This document shows, one piece after another, positions 49,924 to 61,943 of a stretch of DNA of 64,000 nt (the first letter of the stretch is position 1; the number at the start of each line of letters is the position of its first letter). A program made the translations under genes and the position numbers. Under the pieces are notes generated by a model. It had not been told where the DNA came from and made no database searches. It saw only the letters and a list, made by a program, of their open reading frames with translations. This stretch comes from Stenopsyche tienmushanensis. Taxonomy: Eukaryota; Arthropoda; Insecta; Trichoptera; Stenopsychidae. The stretch is from assembly GCA_008973525.1 (NCBI GenBank), contig WACJ01000525.1, positions 744,001-808,000 of the forward strand. The letters run 5' to 3'.

Positions 49924-50151
49924 TATGATAAAATAGTAATTCTAAATTACTCAAGACAAACATGTAGATTTTAATGTATGTATATGGTTTATGAGTCCCT
50001 ATTTTACTCTTAATGGTGATCTGAATTAGAGTGAAAATCAATCATTTCTTAACGAATAAATAAATTTAAAAATGTGATCCATAAATTTGAACCCATGATA
50101 TCTAAGTTATGATCCAAGCTACAATATAACTGACTACTCATAGGTTTATGA

Positions 50152-50400
50152 AGGGTGCGACAGGGAAACTACCTTATTTGAAATGCGCGCCCTGAAGCGA
50201 CAGTAATTTCGAAAAGGGTGGAATGACGTCTCTGAGACGAACGCGTGCTCCTCCCTTGTCTATTATATGCTCGTTACTAAACCTACATGACAAAAAACAT
50301 TAGATCCTATTTTTTCGAATGAGTGTCACCCTACACTTCTCGGAATAATTATCGCTTTGGGGTACGCGTTTCAAATAAGGAAATTTCCCTGCCACCCCTG
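50152..50400. mobile_element. MITE with about 40-bp inverted ends
   Basis: The left end GACAGGGAAACTACCTTATT and the right end AATAAGGAAATTTCCCTGCC are inverse matches extending to GGGTGCG/CCACCCC outside and CGCGCCC/GGGGTACGCG inside. There is no coding sequence. A related end is at 2493-2530. Confidence 0.8.
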
Positions 50401-52804
50401 TTTCTTTTACCCGAGATCCATTTCGATTTGATCAAAATTATACTAAAAACAATAAGAGACAAATTCGTCGCTTTAGCTTCCATCTTTCAGTTCGAGTATC
50501 ATCTCTCATAAATTACTCATAAATGAAGTGTCGTCTAAGATGAAATGACTTTTTTACAGTTTTTTCAACTCAATGCTTTAATTAAAAATATCCATTACAT
50601 ATTTTTATGCAGCAGACTTTTTATGGCCACATTTAAAACCAATCGCCAATAAGAATCACGATATTAAAAAAAAATCAATCGTTCACCTTCATTTTTTATG
50701 GTTTTAATGATCGTAAACTGCTTAATAGCTTATATTTTTGCAAAACGTAAGCTACCCATTTTCTCAGAAATATCTGTGACAGTAAATAATTTTCGTTGAA
50801 CAAGATTAAATAAGAGCATATTGAATAAGGGTTGATTTATTAGACTAATTAAAGATGTAAATATTAAATGAATTTGCATTTTATTTGTTGATCATTTAAA
50901 ATTGTCAATTTTCCTTGACTCTGAGGATTAAAACATAAAGATGACACTATAACGGAAAGTATGTTTTCAAAATAAAATAATGTTGTTATCACTAATTATT
51001 ATATCATTATACCAAATTCAAAACAACGATTCACGCGTTAGTTTTGCATCATTTTACTAAAATATATAATATATCTATTTACAATGGTACAAAAATGGGA
51101 ACCTCTTGAGATGGAAATCAGGATTATTATGAAATCTGGATATAATGACAATAAGTCACGCGATTAAAATGATGTGTAATCTAATTCTAATGTTTGATAT
51201 CAAATCATACGGAAGTTCTTTTCCATCAATTCTAGACAAAATAATTATACTTACACGCGTTTTCCCATATAATCATTCAGAATTACATGTCCAAACGAAA
51301 GAGGTTTTGTGATTCTAATTAAGATTTTTTTAATTGGGTATATTGCATGTTTGCCCATATAATTATTTATTATTAACGTCAAATCAATAAAAAAACTAAT
51401 TAAATCTGTAATTTCACATGAAACTTTAGTACTTATCCGCCACGGTCAGAGTATCGTCTGTTACTTTGATTACAACATCAATTTTATTTTGTGCAGAATG
51501 AGCGGATTTTTTATTGGTTTATGACGCTTCTTTGTCCAATTAATATCCTTCTTTTGGCATTGACAAGGAAGGCGATTGAAGCGTCTAAAATGATCAATGC
51601 GTACCTAAATGAGGAAGAACCTCGAATTTTCCACCGATGACTTACGTCATTAGTTAAATATGTTCCGCAACAATCCATTGTAAAATGATCACAGAAATGT
51701 AGAATTCCATGGACTACAGTACATAAACATTAAAGAGCTGAAAAGAATGGACATTTGCACAACATGGAAAAGTAGATAAACTATAATCAATTACTGTCTC
51801 CACAAAATACACTAATTTTATCCCATACATCCCTAAATCCGGCTAAGCCCTGAAAACTTCCATCCGGGGCTTAAATTGAGAATTTTTATCATCCCTATTG
51901 ATCTTTATTGATATCTTCGGATTATCATATGTTCAGTTATTTAAAATATTATTTATTGTAGAAATTATACATTTATTACCGAATATGGTATTTAGTCTCC
52001 AATTCACAATTGAAATATATATGTTGTACTATATTTCTTAACAGATTACATGCGGGAATACTTCGTGAGTGTCTGCCCCCTGAAACGGATAGTCTTCCAA
52101 TGTCATACGTGAAAAATATTTAAATAAGTTTCTTTTTTGTTTAAAAATATTTTAGACTGCTATTCTATAATATATTGATGATTTTAACATATCATTTAAA
52201 TTCGTATTTGTTGAATTGAAGTGTGAATCGATTTATAACCATCGGAAAAGCAACGAGGGTTGCTTCCAGGGCACCGCTTTTGGGATATTTTGTAGTTTAT
52301 AAATACATGTTGATGTTTCATGTTAAAACCGTCAGAGTCCCGCTGAATCCGGACGATTTTTTATTCCGCGCAACTTTCACAAAAATACTCATAACTTGTT
52401 TTGCATTAATGCTAATTTAGTTAAATAAGAAGTGTTCTAAAGCGTATAGTATAGTGCATAAGTATTTAAAATAGTTGGTTCATAAATAGATTCATCAAGT
52501 TGAAAAAATGATGATTTATTTATATTTTTGTCCCATGAAGTAACATAAATAGATACTTTTTATAATATTGTTGTAATAATAAAATATTGTTGAAGTCCTT
52601 AGAAATCATTTGATTCGATGCCACGCAAGAGCGGGTACCTGAGGGTTAAATCATGAAAGTTTGACATGGAAATAAAGTGTATATATACACTCACGGAACC
52701 CACTCTATAGTAGCTCGAAGAATTATACTTGAAAACATCTTTCCGAAAATCAAACATTTTTTGGCTACCTTTGCTTAACTTTGTTAAAATAGTTTCAAAA
52801 AATC

Positions 52805-52925
52805 CTTGTAAGCCAACTCAGGGCCAACAAGGTGATGAGCAAAGCAGGCGCTCGCCATGGGTGCAACTGAGTTCGGGGCGCAAAATGCAGAATACCGACC
52901 CGGTCGAGAGTTGCACATGGTTTTT
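52805..52925 (+). repeat. Dispersed repeat R3, copy 2
   Basis: Aligns with 2665-2800 (GCGCAAAATGCAGAATACCG). It is directly followed by an R5 copy. Confidence 0.5.
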
Positions 52926-52994
52926 ATTTTACTTGACTATTCTACTTTGCATGTATCAACACAGATTGGCTCTGTCCGTTTTTATCATCATCAT

Positions 52995-53165
52995 CATAAT
53001 GCAGCCACTAACAGTCCGCTACAAAACTATGGGTTTCTTCAATATCCATTCATAGGAAGGGGTTACATCCATCTCGTCTGTGAGATACATTCACCTCCTC
53101 ATTCTCTTGATATTGAAGGTAGAATTCGAACGTTCACCCAACGGGTATCCTGAATAAACGTATTG
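52995..53165 (-). repeat. Dispersed repeat R5, copy 2
   Basis: Inverse of 57860-57990: CTTCAATATCCATTCATAGG, AAGGGGTTACATCCATCTCG and TCACCTCCTCATTCTCTTGA. Confidence 0.65.
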
Positions 53166-53329
53166 ACGAACGCTTTCACGATCGTCACGATAGGAAATGT
53201 GGGAGTTTGTAAAGACTGAGTAGTTTTCTTAGGAGATGGTGGAAAAGTACTCTAGACGACCTTTTCGTTGCAAAATGAAGTTCCTCATATGCATCTCTTC
53301 GAGGCTTATACATTAAGTTGTCTAGTCCC

Positions 53330-53600
53330 TCTTTTCTTCATTATTGCTTAAACATTGGGCTGGCTCAACCGGCATAAGCCCACAATAAAATAAAGACAAC
53401 AATATTTTCGACCGATTGTAAAAATGAAGCAACCCACTCGATCAGTCTTCTTCGGACAACGTTTTGTAATGAAAATTTGTAATCGTATGTTCATGTTCAT
53501 GATATGGCGTCCGATCACGAGGCACTCATTCGTCATATCAGCGGTCCGAAAAGCGGACCGATTGGACACATAAACTCAAAGAGAAAGAGGAAAATGAGCG
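53330..53600 (-). repeat. Dispersed repeat R2, copy 4
   Basis: Inverse of 33720-33990. It abuts a mariner fragment, as the copy at 33.6 kb does. Confidence 0.65.
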
Positions 53601-53603
53601 CAT

Positions 53604-53890
53604 TCATGCGGATATGGATATTAAATCCATGCTCTCGAATAACGGAACCAATAAACAGTTCGGGTCAGTGGAGTGTCCCCATATTCCTTTTCTCAGATGT
53701 GGAGTGATGGACCCATGTTTCATCCTGAATTGATTCAAAACCTTAGCATTATTGCTGTGAAACATTGCTAAACACTCGATTGAAGCATTATCACGACACT
53801 GTTCCAGTGCGCGCAAACTCAGCACTCATTTTGCGCACAGCTTTCTCATGTCCAAATTTTCAATCAATATGCGACGTACGGCATTTTTTG
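53604..53890 (-). mobile_element. Mariner transposase fragment
   Basis: Reads NLDMRKLCAK, then SIECLAMFHSNNAKVLNQF and MKHGSITPHLRK, a degraded form of the mariner catalytic start, in shifted frames. Same subfamily as 33240-33605 but covering a region slightly further along the protein. Confidence 0.7.
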
Positions 53891-55198
53891 AAAGGCCTAT
53901 AAAAATATTGCATCACTTACTTGCACTTACATTGCATTTATAATAGTATTATTTAACTTTTAAAAAAATTGGATGGGGGGTTGGAACCATAAGCTGAAAT
54001 AGAACATGTGTAGAAATAAAACCCGCAATTAATAACTTAAGCTAAAATTTGACGATTATGATAAGACTAGATAGCATCATGACCATTTGATGATCTAATT
54101 TGATAAAGCATAGCGGACCGTAAGATGTTAAGTGGTTTCAAAGTATAATAAAGATATGGAGACTGCATCAAAGAAGAATTATTCCGATATTTATCAACGA
54201 TTTTCGCAGTTTTTATTTTCAAATATCTTTTTCAGATGCCTACTTAAATGTAGGACGAAAACGTCGATCGAATTTACACATTATCCATACACTGCAGCGG
54301 ATTGGAAAAAAAAAACACAATATTGATTCTGAAAATAATATAATTATAGAATATCACATTACAAATAGATATTTTTCTATTTAACATACCTAAATTTAAA
54401 AACACATTTTTAAAATAGCATATTCTAACGCAGGCATTCTTACTGTGCTATTTGTTGTTATTCATGTGCAAATAAGAACATAAATTCATATTTTGGCAAG
54501 TTGCTGAATTTATTTTCAATTTAAAATAATTTTTGATTTTTCATTGAAGATCAATAAATCAATTCCATCTGTAATTGTTAAAAAAGATCAAAAATTTTAT
54601 AACCTGTTGAAATCGCCAATTAAATCAGATCCTCGATAAACCATTGATGGATTATCTTAGAGATTTTCTCCAAGGCTCACAATACAAGCATATTTATTGC
54701 ATAGGATCGACATTTTGGGGGCCGCACGAACTATCCCCAGATAATTAAAAAAAACATGTGAATATGTGCACTTATCTGTTGATAAAATGTATCACACATC
54801 CGTTTATGCATCAAAACTTAACTGAATGTCATAAAAAAATGAGAAATACTCCAGAATTAATGCTTCGAATGCTCTTCCATGTTTGATATGATTTACTGTA
54901 TAGACTTGCGTGAAATTATAAATGCAAAGTTTATTATGGATAGTTGAACAGATTAGAAGAGATGCTGAGCAAAATTTATCCACAACAAAATTTAAGATTT
55001 AAGCTGGGAGGTTCTTCTACATCCTCCTTATTTAGGTCATTGAAAATCAATACATACTCAGGCTACAATCAAACACACATACCTATTTTTATTCTGTTAT
55101 CTAAATAGGCAACGATAAAATTACATTATAATCGGGCTAACGTTAAGTTTGCAATCATAAAAATAAATAATTTTTCTCCATGATTGCTTAGGCTTTTT

Positions 55199-56974
55199 TC
55201 AGCTCGAGGAATATAATTTTGTCCACAGATCCATTCTTTTAGCCCAGGGATTCATTTTCAGCACTGGACTCTCTCCTATTTCCAAATACACGATTTTGTC
55301 TTCGGAAACTGGTGGCCATAGTGGATTTAAAGTGTCTTCATCTGGAGTAGGCGACCTAAAAAAAAATAGATTTTTCGATTATGAAATGTTTTGATCCATA
55401 GAATATGTATATTTTAAGTTAAAAGACATGATTATACATGGTTTTTATAATAATTTGCTTACCCATATTTAATAAAGGCAGTCCACATCTTCGTCATCTG
55501 TTTGCGAACCGATAAATCCTTAGGACTCAACGTATTCTCATCAATAATATCGGTCGTTGCCAAATACGTTATTTCGTCAATATGACAAGCGCCATATTCC
55601 TTTATATCGTACCACTTTTTAACGAAATTGGATTCACTGTCGTATACAAATATATATAAATAATTCTGATTGGCATATTTAGTTCTGAACTTCAGGGAAC
55701 TGTATATTCCTCCAACAAATAATAAATCAGACAGAAAGTCGTTTGCAATATCATTTTCATTCGCTTCATCATCATTGTATACATTCATAAGTTCGTCGTT
55801 CGTTGATGTCAAATTTCCACCCAAATGATAAGGCACAAAATCCAGAAAGCCTTCATTCCTTAATCTGTAAATGGGATCACCATAAAGTAGTTTAAACACG
55901 ACACCTTCCATGTCTGAAAACCCATTAAGCGTTGGCATGCGCGAAAAATCACCATTTTTCAGCAACTCCAATGGATCCCTTTCTAAAAATGGCTCAAATT
56001 CCAAAAATCTCTTTTCGATCACTGGCGTAAAATTCACCAATTCTCCCCTCTTTTTAGATTCATCATCTGGTGAATCATTGGATATTTTTACCAAATCTCC
56101 CCCATCAACCTCTTGCAAGAACGATAACAATTCATCCACATTGTTTGCATCACAACCCAATCGTCTTCCGATTTTAAATGCCAAATCAATTGGCGATCGA
56201 TTTCTTGCCCACGGATTCAAACACGAACCCGACTGAATAATACCCTGGCTGAAAAGACCTTTGGATAAAGGTGAAAGCATGTGATATTCAACAGATGCCG
56301 ATCCGGCGCTGAGGCCCATCAACGTAACCTTCTCTGGATTGCCATTGAATGCGCCAATATTCCTTTGAACCCATTTCAGAGCCAGATTTTGATCTTTGAG
56401 ACCCATATTACCGGCTGCATCCTTGACGTCGAGACAGAGAAACCCAAACGGTCCTAGACGATAATTGATGGAAACAAATACCACATTTTCTTGGATAAAA
56501 AAATCGGGTCCGAATATATCAGAATTTCCACTACCGGCTATAAAACTTCCATGGTGTATGTATACTACAACACTTAATGCTTCATTGTTTGTATCATCCG
56601 TTGGTAAATTAGGAGTATGAACATTCAAATACAGACAATCTTCATTGCCAATTTTTGTATTTGTAAATTCATCATATTGCATTCCCACGTTGCCTTCCTT
56701 GGTTGCGTCCTTAACACCGTCCCATTTCTTTATGGGAATCGGAACCTATCAATGAAAAATTAGCATCAATATGAAGATCTCCAAAATGACATTAACAATC
56801 TCAAATATGTGTTATGTATTTTAGCATTGGACAGACCACATGTCTTACCTTAAATCTAAGTTTTCCGATTGGCGGTTCAGCGTATGGTATTCCCATAAAA
56901 CTAAAATATTCATTTCCTCCGACGGTTGACCTCACAATACCTTCTATTTCACCTTGTTCAACAGTTATTCTCAT
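55199..56974 (-). CDS. Carboxylesterase EstE, altered oxyanion hole (HHGS)
   Basis: Three exons: 56974-56849, 56745-55463 and 55355-55199, encoding 521 residues. It starts MRITVEQGEIEG, with no signal peptide. The triad is intact: Ser188 (MGLSAGSAS), Glu322 (SDMEGVV) and His430 (GACHIDE). Residues 106-109 read HHGS where EstA, EstB and EstD have HGGG, so the first oxyanion-loop Gly is His and the last is Ser. The last position corresponds to the one changed in resistance-linked esterases (G119S in mosquito acetylcholinesterase, G137D in blowfly E3). It is the most divergent of the five and lies 6.9 kb from its nearest paralogue. Introns are 107 and 103 bp and clean. Altered substrate range or reduced turnover is plausible but inferred. 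Confidence 0.9.
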
Positions 56975-57599
56975 TTTTAATTAAATTAATCACACCTCGG
57001 TCAACAACTAAAAAATCAATGTGACACTACGCTTTGATTATACTCATTTTATCAACAAAAATTATGTTATCTGTAAGAGCTGTGATATAAAATCATGAAC
57101 TGTATATGTTTATCATCTAAACATTTCTTTCAAGATAATATACTAAGCAAAAGTTGTTTAAATAGAATATTTGATAATACTATGATGATATTTAAAATGT
57201 GAAAAAAAAAACATATTGGCTTTTTAGCAATTTCTTTTACGGGACTATCGCCAACCATTTTTACATAGTTTTCATAGCGAATATGTTTCAAGAATGTGCT
57301 CGCCAACCATATTTCCTGTAGATTTGAACCCATAATAACAAACTAACAAAACAATACCAAACAATTATATTATAGATGATCCAATTAAAATATATGTATT
57401 TTCAATCTTATTTATACGCCTAACTTGTATGTTCTACCATCGAAACCAAAATTCTTAATATAAATAAAATTATTATAATTTAGTAATTCACATTTTACAA
57501 GATTAATTTGGAAAAGTCTAATTTTTCTAAAATAAAACTAGAGATTTTGAAATTAAATAATTGCCTTCTATATCATTTTGAAATCACCAAACTGAGAGG

Positions 57600-57990
57600 G
57601 TCGACCTGAATTTAGGAAAGCACTGTCTCGAATTGGCTCGAGTAATTTGCATGTGGACGGGAAGACACCCTCAGTTGGTGTAGGAGCGAATCCAAGATGC
57701 ACTTAAGCGCTGGCAACGACCTAGCGAGGAAAAGAGGGACTGGACTCTTTGCACTCCGGAAAGCCCTTTCCAGTAGAATCAAAAAGGTCATCTAGAGTAG
57801 TTTTCCACTGTCTCCAAAACTCATTAGGTGAGCGTTCGAAATAAAACTTGGTGGTAATGCTACCTTCAATATCGAGCGAATGAGGAGGTGAATGTATGAT
57901 ACAGACGAGATGGATGTAGCCCCTTCCTGTGAATCCATTGAAGAGGCCCATAGTTCTGCAGTGGACTGTTTTTGGCTGCACTATGATGAT
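57600..57990 (+). repeat. Dispersed repeat R5, copy 3 (longest)
   Basis: The right part matches 9110-9260, and the left part (TAGCGAGGAAAAGAGGGA, AGTAGTTTTCCACTGTCTCC) extends the family; its inverse is seen near 61230-61325 and 53215-53260. Confidence 0.65.
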
Positions 57991-59729
57991 AATGACATAG
58001 GTAAAAGTATTCAATATATCAGAAAATATTTGAGACGTTTCTCGTTTCTTACATGGGCTTTGATACATTTTACATTACTGAATAATCTGTTATAATCAAT
58101 TCCAAATTCTACTGCAGATTTGAATTTACATCACCAATTTTTATTTGTATTGAATTTTGTTTCTTGTAATATTTAGTTAAACATATAAAATTCATAAGCA
58201 AAATAAATTAAATATAATGAAACCACTAGCAGTACCATAATCTTATAATTATATTTATGATCAAGAAGTTGTAAGTAATATTATAAATCAGTTTAATATC
58301 TAAAAATATTTGTAAAATAACGGTTTTGTACATCTCTTTTGGCTGCCTATTTATTCATTATTTAAATAATTCTTTATCTTTTTAAATATTGGATGCCTTT
58401 TAATCTTCATCGATATAATTTTGTAATTCAATTCTGGAAAATGAAAACATGTCAATTAGAATTAAATCTTGCGAATATAAAAATTGGTCAGTACATTTTG
58501 ATAAAATTATAGTACTTACTTTCTTTGTCTACTACATTCAGTAAATCATCAAAAATGTTAAATCCGCTTTAACTTCTATGCTTGGATTTCATCTCAACCA
58601 AATAGCATGTCAAATATGCAGTAATGCATTTCCCTTGAATATAAAAATAATCAAACAATATTGAATGTAATTAATAGTCTAAAAACATTAAATCCATGTT
58701 GTTTTTTGAAACGATATTTCAACATTATATAATCAGTCTTACCGTTAATCCTCACATATATCCTCATGTTTTACGCATTCAATTTGAAATTTCATTTATT
58801 ACTGATGGGTCATCGTTATCAGATTTAAATTTGCAATCATTCGTATCGTTTTCTTGCTTAGAAATATCATAATATACAATATTATTGAATGTGGGATCTG
58901 TCTTCATTTAATAAACATATCATTACATTTTATAGGTTATATTTCAAGATTACGTCTGTCAATATGTTTATTCGAAGCACTTGGCACATTTATTATGACA
59001 CTTCATTTAGAGAGCACATTATCCATGATCTAAGAATTCAAATGTTCGCTTATTGAAGAAAATAAATGGAAAATATTCTTGTTTATCGACGAGCACTCGC
59101 ATACTCATCGATGACAGTCGGTGCCACTGGCAGCACTGTCTGTCAAAAGAGTTCCGACGTCTGCCGATAGAGGCGTTGTCGTCTATTGATATTCAAATTT
59201 AAATGATTTCGTTTAAATTTAAAATATCTTTAGATGTTGCCATATGGAAAATCGTGTATTTTTCTTGTAACTGTCGTAGCTGCAAATTTATGACTACCAA
59301 TTTTAAAACATGTTGTGTTGCTGAAGAGGTAAAAACCCAATAAATCAGCAATAAAAACAATGTTTGTTGAATTTATAAAAAAAAATATTTGTTGATCATA
59401 TTAAATCAAACGTAAAAAAGCTTGTTGATTAAATCTTTGTGCAAGTATTACAAAAAAAAACTGTTTTTAAAATGTACGATTTTTTTGTAAATCTATTTCT
59501 TTTTATTCATTTTTCAAATTTAAATTATATTTTTACATAATTTTCTTAAGAAATACAAATTATGATACTAAACGTTTGGACCATTTCTATAAATATAGGT
59601 TTGTTTTGTGTTTTTTTTAAATGGTTTTATGAAGTAAGGACAGTTTTTGACAACTGGTAAAATGATCTCTAACGAGACCTAAATTAGGATAGTCCTGATC
59701 GTCGATCAGCAAATGGCTTATATTTATTT

Positions 59730-60020
59730 GTAAAGGAGTGCGAGGCGACAGATTTGTAAATGCATCCCTTCTCAGGTGAGGAATCTACCGGCAAGCAGTG
59801 CACGGCGTTTTGTGTTGTGGCCGACATTCTTGGGCGTCCGAGTTCCGTGCGCCGCTGGAGAGCACTGTTCGGTGCGGCGGTTGGACTGTGAGTCTCGCCT
59901 CAGCGAGTGCCCGTGAGATGTCACATTCCAAGCGTCACTCGGTATTGGGTGCTCGGCGCCACTCTGTCGCGAGGTGAAATACTCAGGTGCATCCAAACCT
60001 CTCACTATCGGTATTTTTTA
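59730..60020. other. GC-rich island, possible structured RNA or untranslated exon
   Basis: About 290 bp of high GC in AT-rich DNA. On the plus strand it has TATATTTAT 25 bp before its start, a CAG/GTGAGG donor-like site at 59772-59780, short self-complementary stems (CGCCGC with GCGGCG, GCGACAGA with TCTGTCGC) and a T-run at its end (60012-60019). These would suit a polymerase III transcript, but no known RNA family was recognised. It might instead be 3' UTR of the minus-strand exon at 60089-60040. Confidence 0.25.
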
Positions 60021-60039
60021 ACAGCGGCTCATTTTTTTA

Positions 60040-60089
60040 TTATACTTCGTGGCCTTTGCGAGGTTTTTTCGCGCCGACGATGCCGAGAT
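60040..60089 (-). CDS. Possible alternative last exon of the small membrane-protein gene
   Basis: A very good acceptor (GATTTTTATTTCAG) precedes 60089. The exon would add LGIVGAKKPRKGHEV and then a stop. Its phase (two bases completing a codon) fits the donor of the exon at 62306-62142, giving a junction ...KGSSDLGIVG. It would replace the Cys-containing tail encoded at 62080-61944. Support is the splice signal and phase only; a phase match alone has a one in three chance. Confidence 0.3.
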
Positions 60090-61943
60090 CTGAAATAAAA
60101 ATCGAAAAACCCGAATACTATATATAATATTAATTAACAATATATCAATCAATACAATAATCAAAAAATCAATAGACAAAAGCATTTTTTTTAAATATCA
60201 ATATTTATGAAACTACTTAATTACGTAAGTTAAATTGATATTGAAGTATTCCATAGTATTATTATAACCGGTTACTAATAAAAAAATCTATTTATAACTT
60301 TTCAAAACTTGTGTTTTTAAATCAATATACATTGATGTGAAATCGAAGAAATATGTGATTCTTTGCAACACTATATGAATGAATGATTTCGTCTTGATTG
60401 GTGATATTGTATTTAATAGTGGTTTAATGGTCATTAAATAAGATACTAATTAGAGTATAAAACTGAATTTATAATACTAATAGATAGGGAGAGATAAATG
60501 CTATATTTTTTAGTTTAATAAATCACTTTTTAATAAAGATACGCAGTTTATTTTAAAAGCAACACTAATCGATGACGCACATATCATTTGACTAAAACGC
60601 TATCATGACAGCTTTAAATTTTAATGTTGCGTTAATAGACTTATGATTTCTCACTAGTCAATCGAATCACTTAAAAATGCAGAGCTATTTATATGTCTTC
60701 TAGTATCATTCATCAATACCATTATGGATAACTCTATTCTTCACATTATTACCACTAGCAATTGATAAAACAACACATCTGTGCGAAAGAATTAGGACAA
60801 AAAACTCATAATTTTTAAGCAAGCCAACATACTAAATCTGAATTTGGAATTTAATTTCGAATAGTTCATTTTAACATTTCTTCATAATAAAATTCATAAT
60901 ATTTTGCTTCTTTAGTTTAGACATTGTAAATATAAACACCTGCAACAAAATCTTAGAAGACCTCAAGGGTCGATGAATACGCATGCTAAAGTCAATTGAT
61001 AGAAAGAACTTAGAATAGTGGGTAATAAAAAATTGATTGTGAAAATAATGGGTTGTTACAGATAGGCTAGCATTTCTTTGTACATCATCATCATAGTGCA
61101 GCCATAAACAGTTCACTGCAGAAATATGGGCCTCTTCAATATCCATTCATTGGAAGGGGTTACATCCATTTTGTCAGCATTACCACCGAGCTTTATTTCA
61201 AACACTCACTCAACGAGTATCCTGAGTCCAATCTCTCCTTTCCTCGCTAGGGCGTTGGCGAAATAGGGTTCCTCATTCATATGCAACTTACCCGAGCGAA
61301 TTCGAAACTGAGTAGTTTTCTATTTCGTCTTTCTGTAACGACTCTTAAATCTCAAATTTATTAACGTCTTTCGCGAATGTCTATTCCAACATATCTTTCG
61401 AGAATGGCCTAAAAATCTGCATTTCTTTACTTGTTTGTTCGTCTAATCTTCCCAATCAATCACAGAACAATCAGTCAAGTTTATCGATCGATGTACAAAA
61501 TGTATAGAAGTATTTATGTAGAAAAATGTGCGCGTACAACTCTTGTGTTGCTATTTTGACTTGTAAACGAAGATTTAAAAAAAATAATATTTTAGTTATA
61601 TGCGTGACATCTATATACAACATGTTACATTTGAGTAAATATTCAATTATGTTAATAATAATTGAGTTAATTTATGCTTATTTGATTAAAATGATATTTA
61701 AAATTAAAGCTAGGATTATAATTAATACTATGAAAATCTCTCTTGAAGAAAAACTTTGAAATTAAAAATATATATATATCAACATATTTATAATCCATTT
61801 CGATTAATTAATGAAAAAAATGGCAATAACATGAATTGCATTTTGTTTTTATTCATTTGTATGAATTAGTGCATTTATGATAGATTGATTTTTTTATGAA
61901 ATAAAATTATTAAATGCTAATTTATTTTTTTAAAAACATTCCT
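60090..61943. other. AT-rich spacer
   Basis: One R5 copy (61065-61260); otherwise no gene recognised. It would be an intron if the alternative last exon at 60089-60040 is used. Confidence 0.45.
61065..61260 (-). repeat. Dispersed repeat R5, copy 4
   Basis: CAGCCATAAACAGTTCACTG, CCTCTTCAATATCCATTCAT and AAGGGGTTACATCCATTTTG match the other R5 copies. Confidence 0.65.

Larger units (their letters stand above)
48255..55198. other. EstD-EstE spacer, the longest gap in the array
   Basis: 6.9 kb with a mariner (49205-49923), a MITE (50152-50400), then R3, R5, R2 and mariner remnants (52805-53890). Stretches 50401-52800 and 53900-55190 are AT-rich with no gene recognised. No esterase fragment was seen in it. 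Confidence 0.5.
56975..60039. other. Region upstream of EstE
   Basis: Contains the EstE promoter, a 67-codon ATG frame on the minus strand (57333-57130) of unknown status, an R5 copy (57600-57990), AT-rich DNA, and GC-rich patches at 59090-59180 and 59730-60030 that may be promoter, UTR or non-coding RNA. Confidence 0.4.

Noticed and set aside
59772..60005. 77-codon minus-strand frame in the GC-rich island
   Set aside because: High GC lengthens chance frames, and there is no motif or good start.
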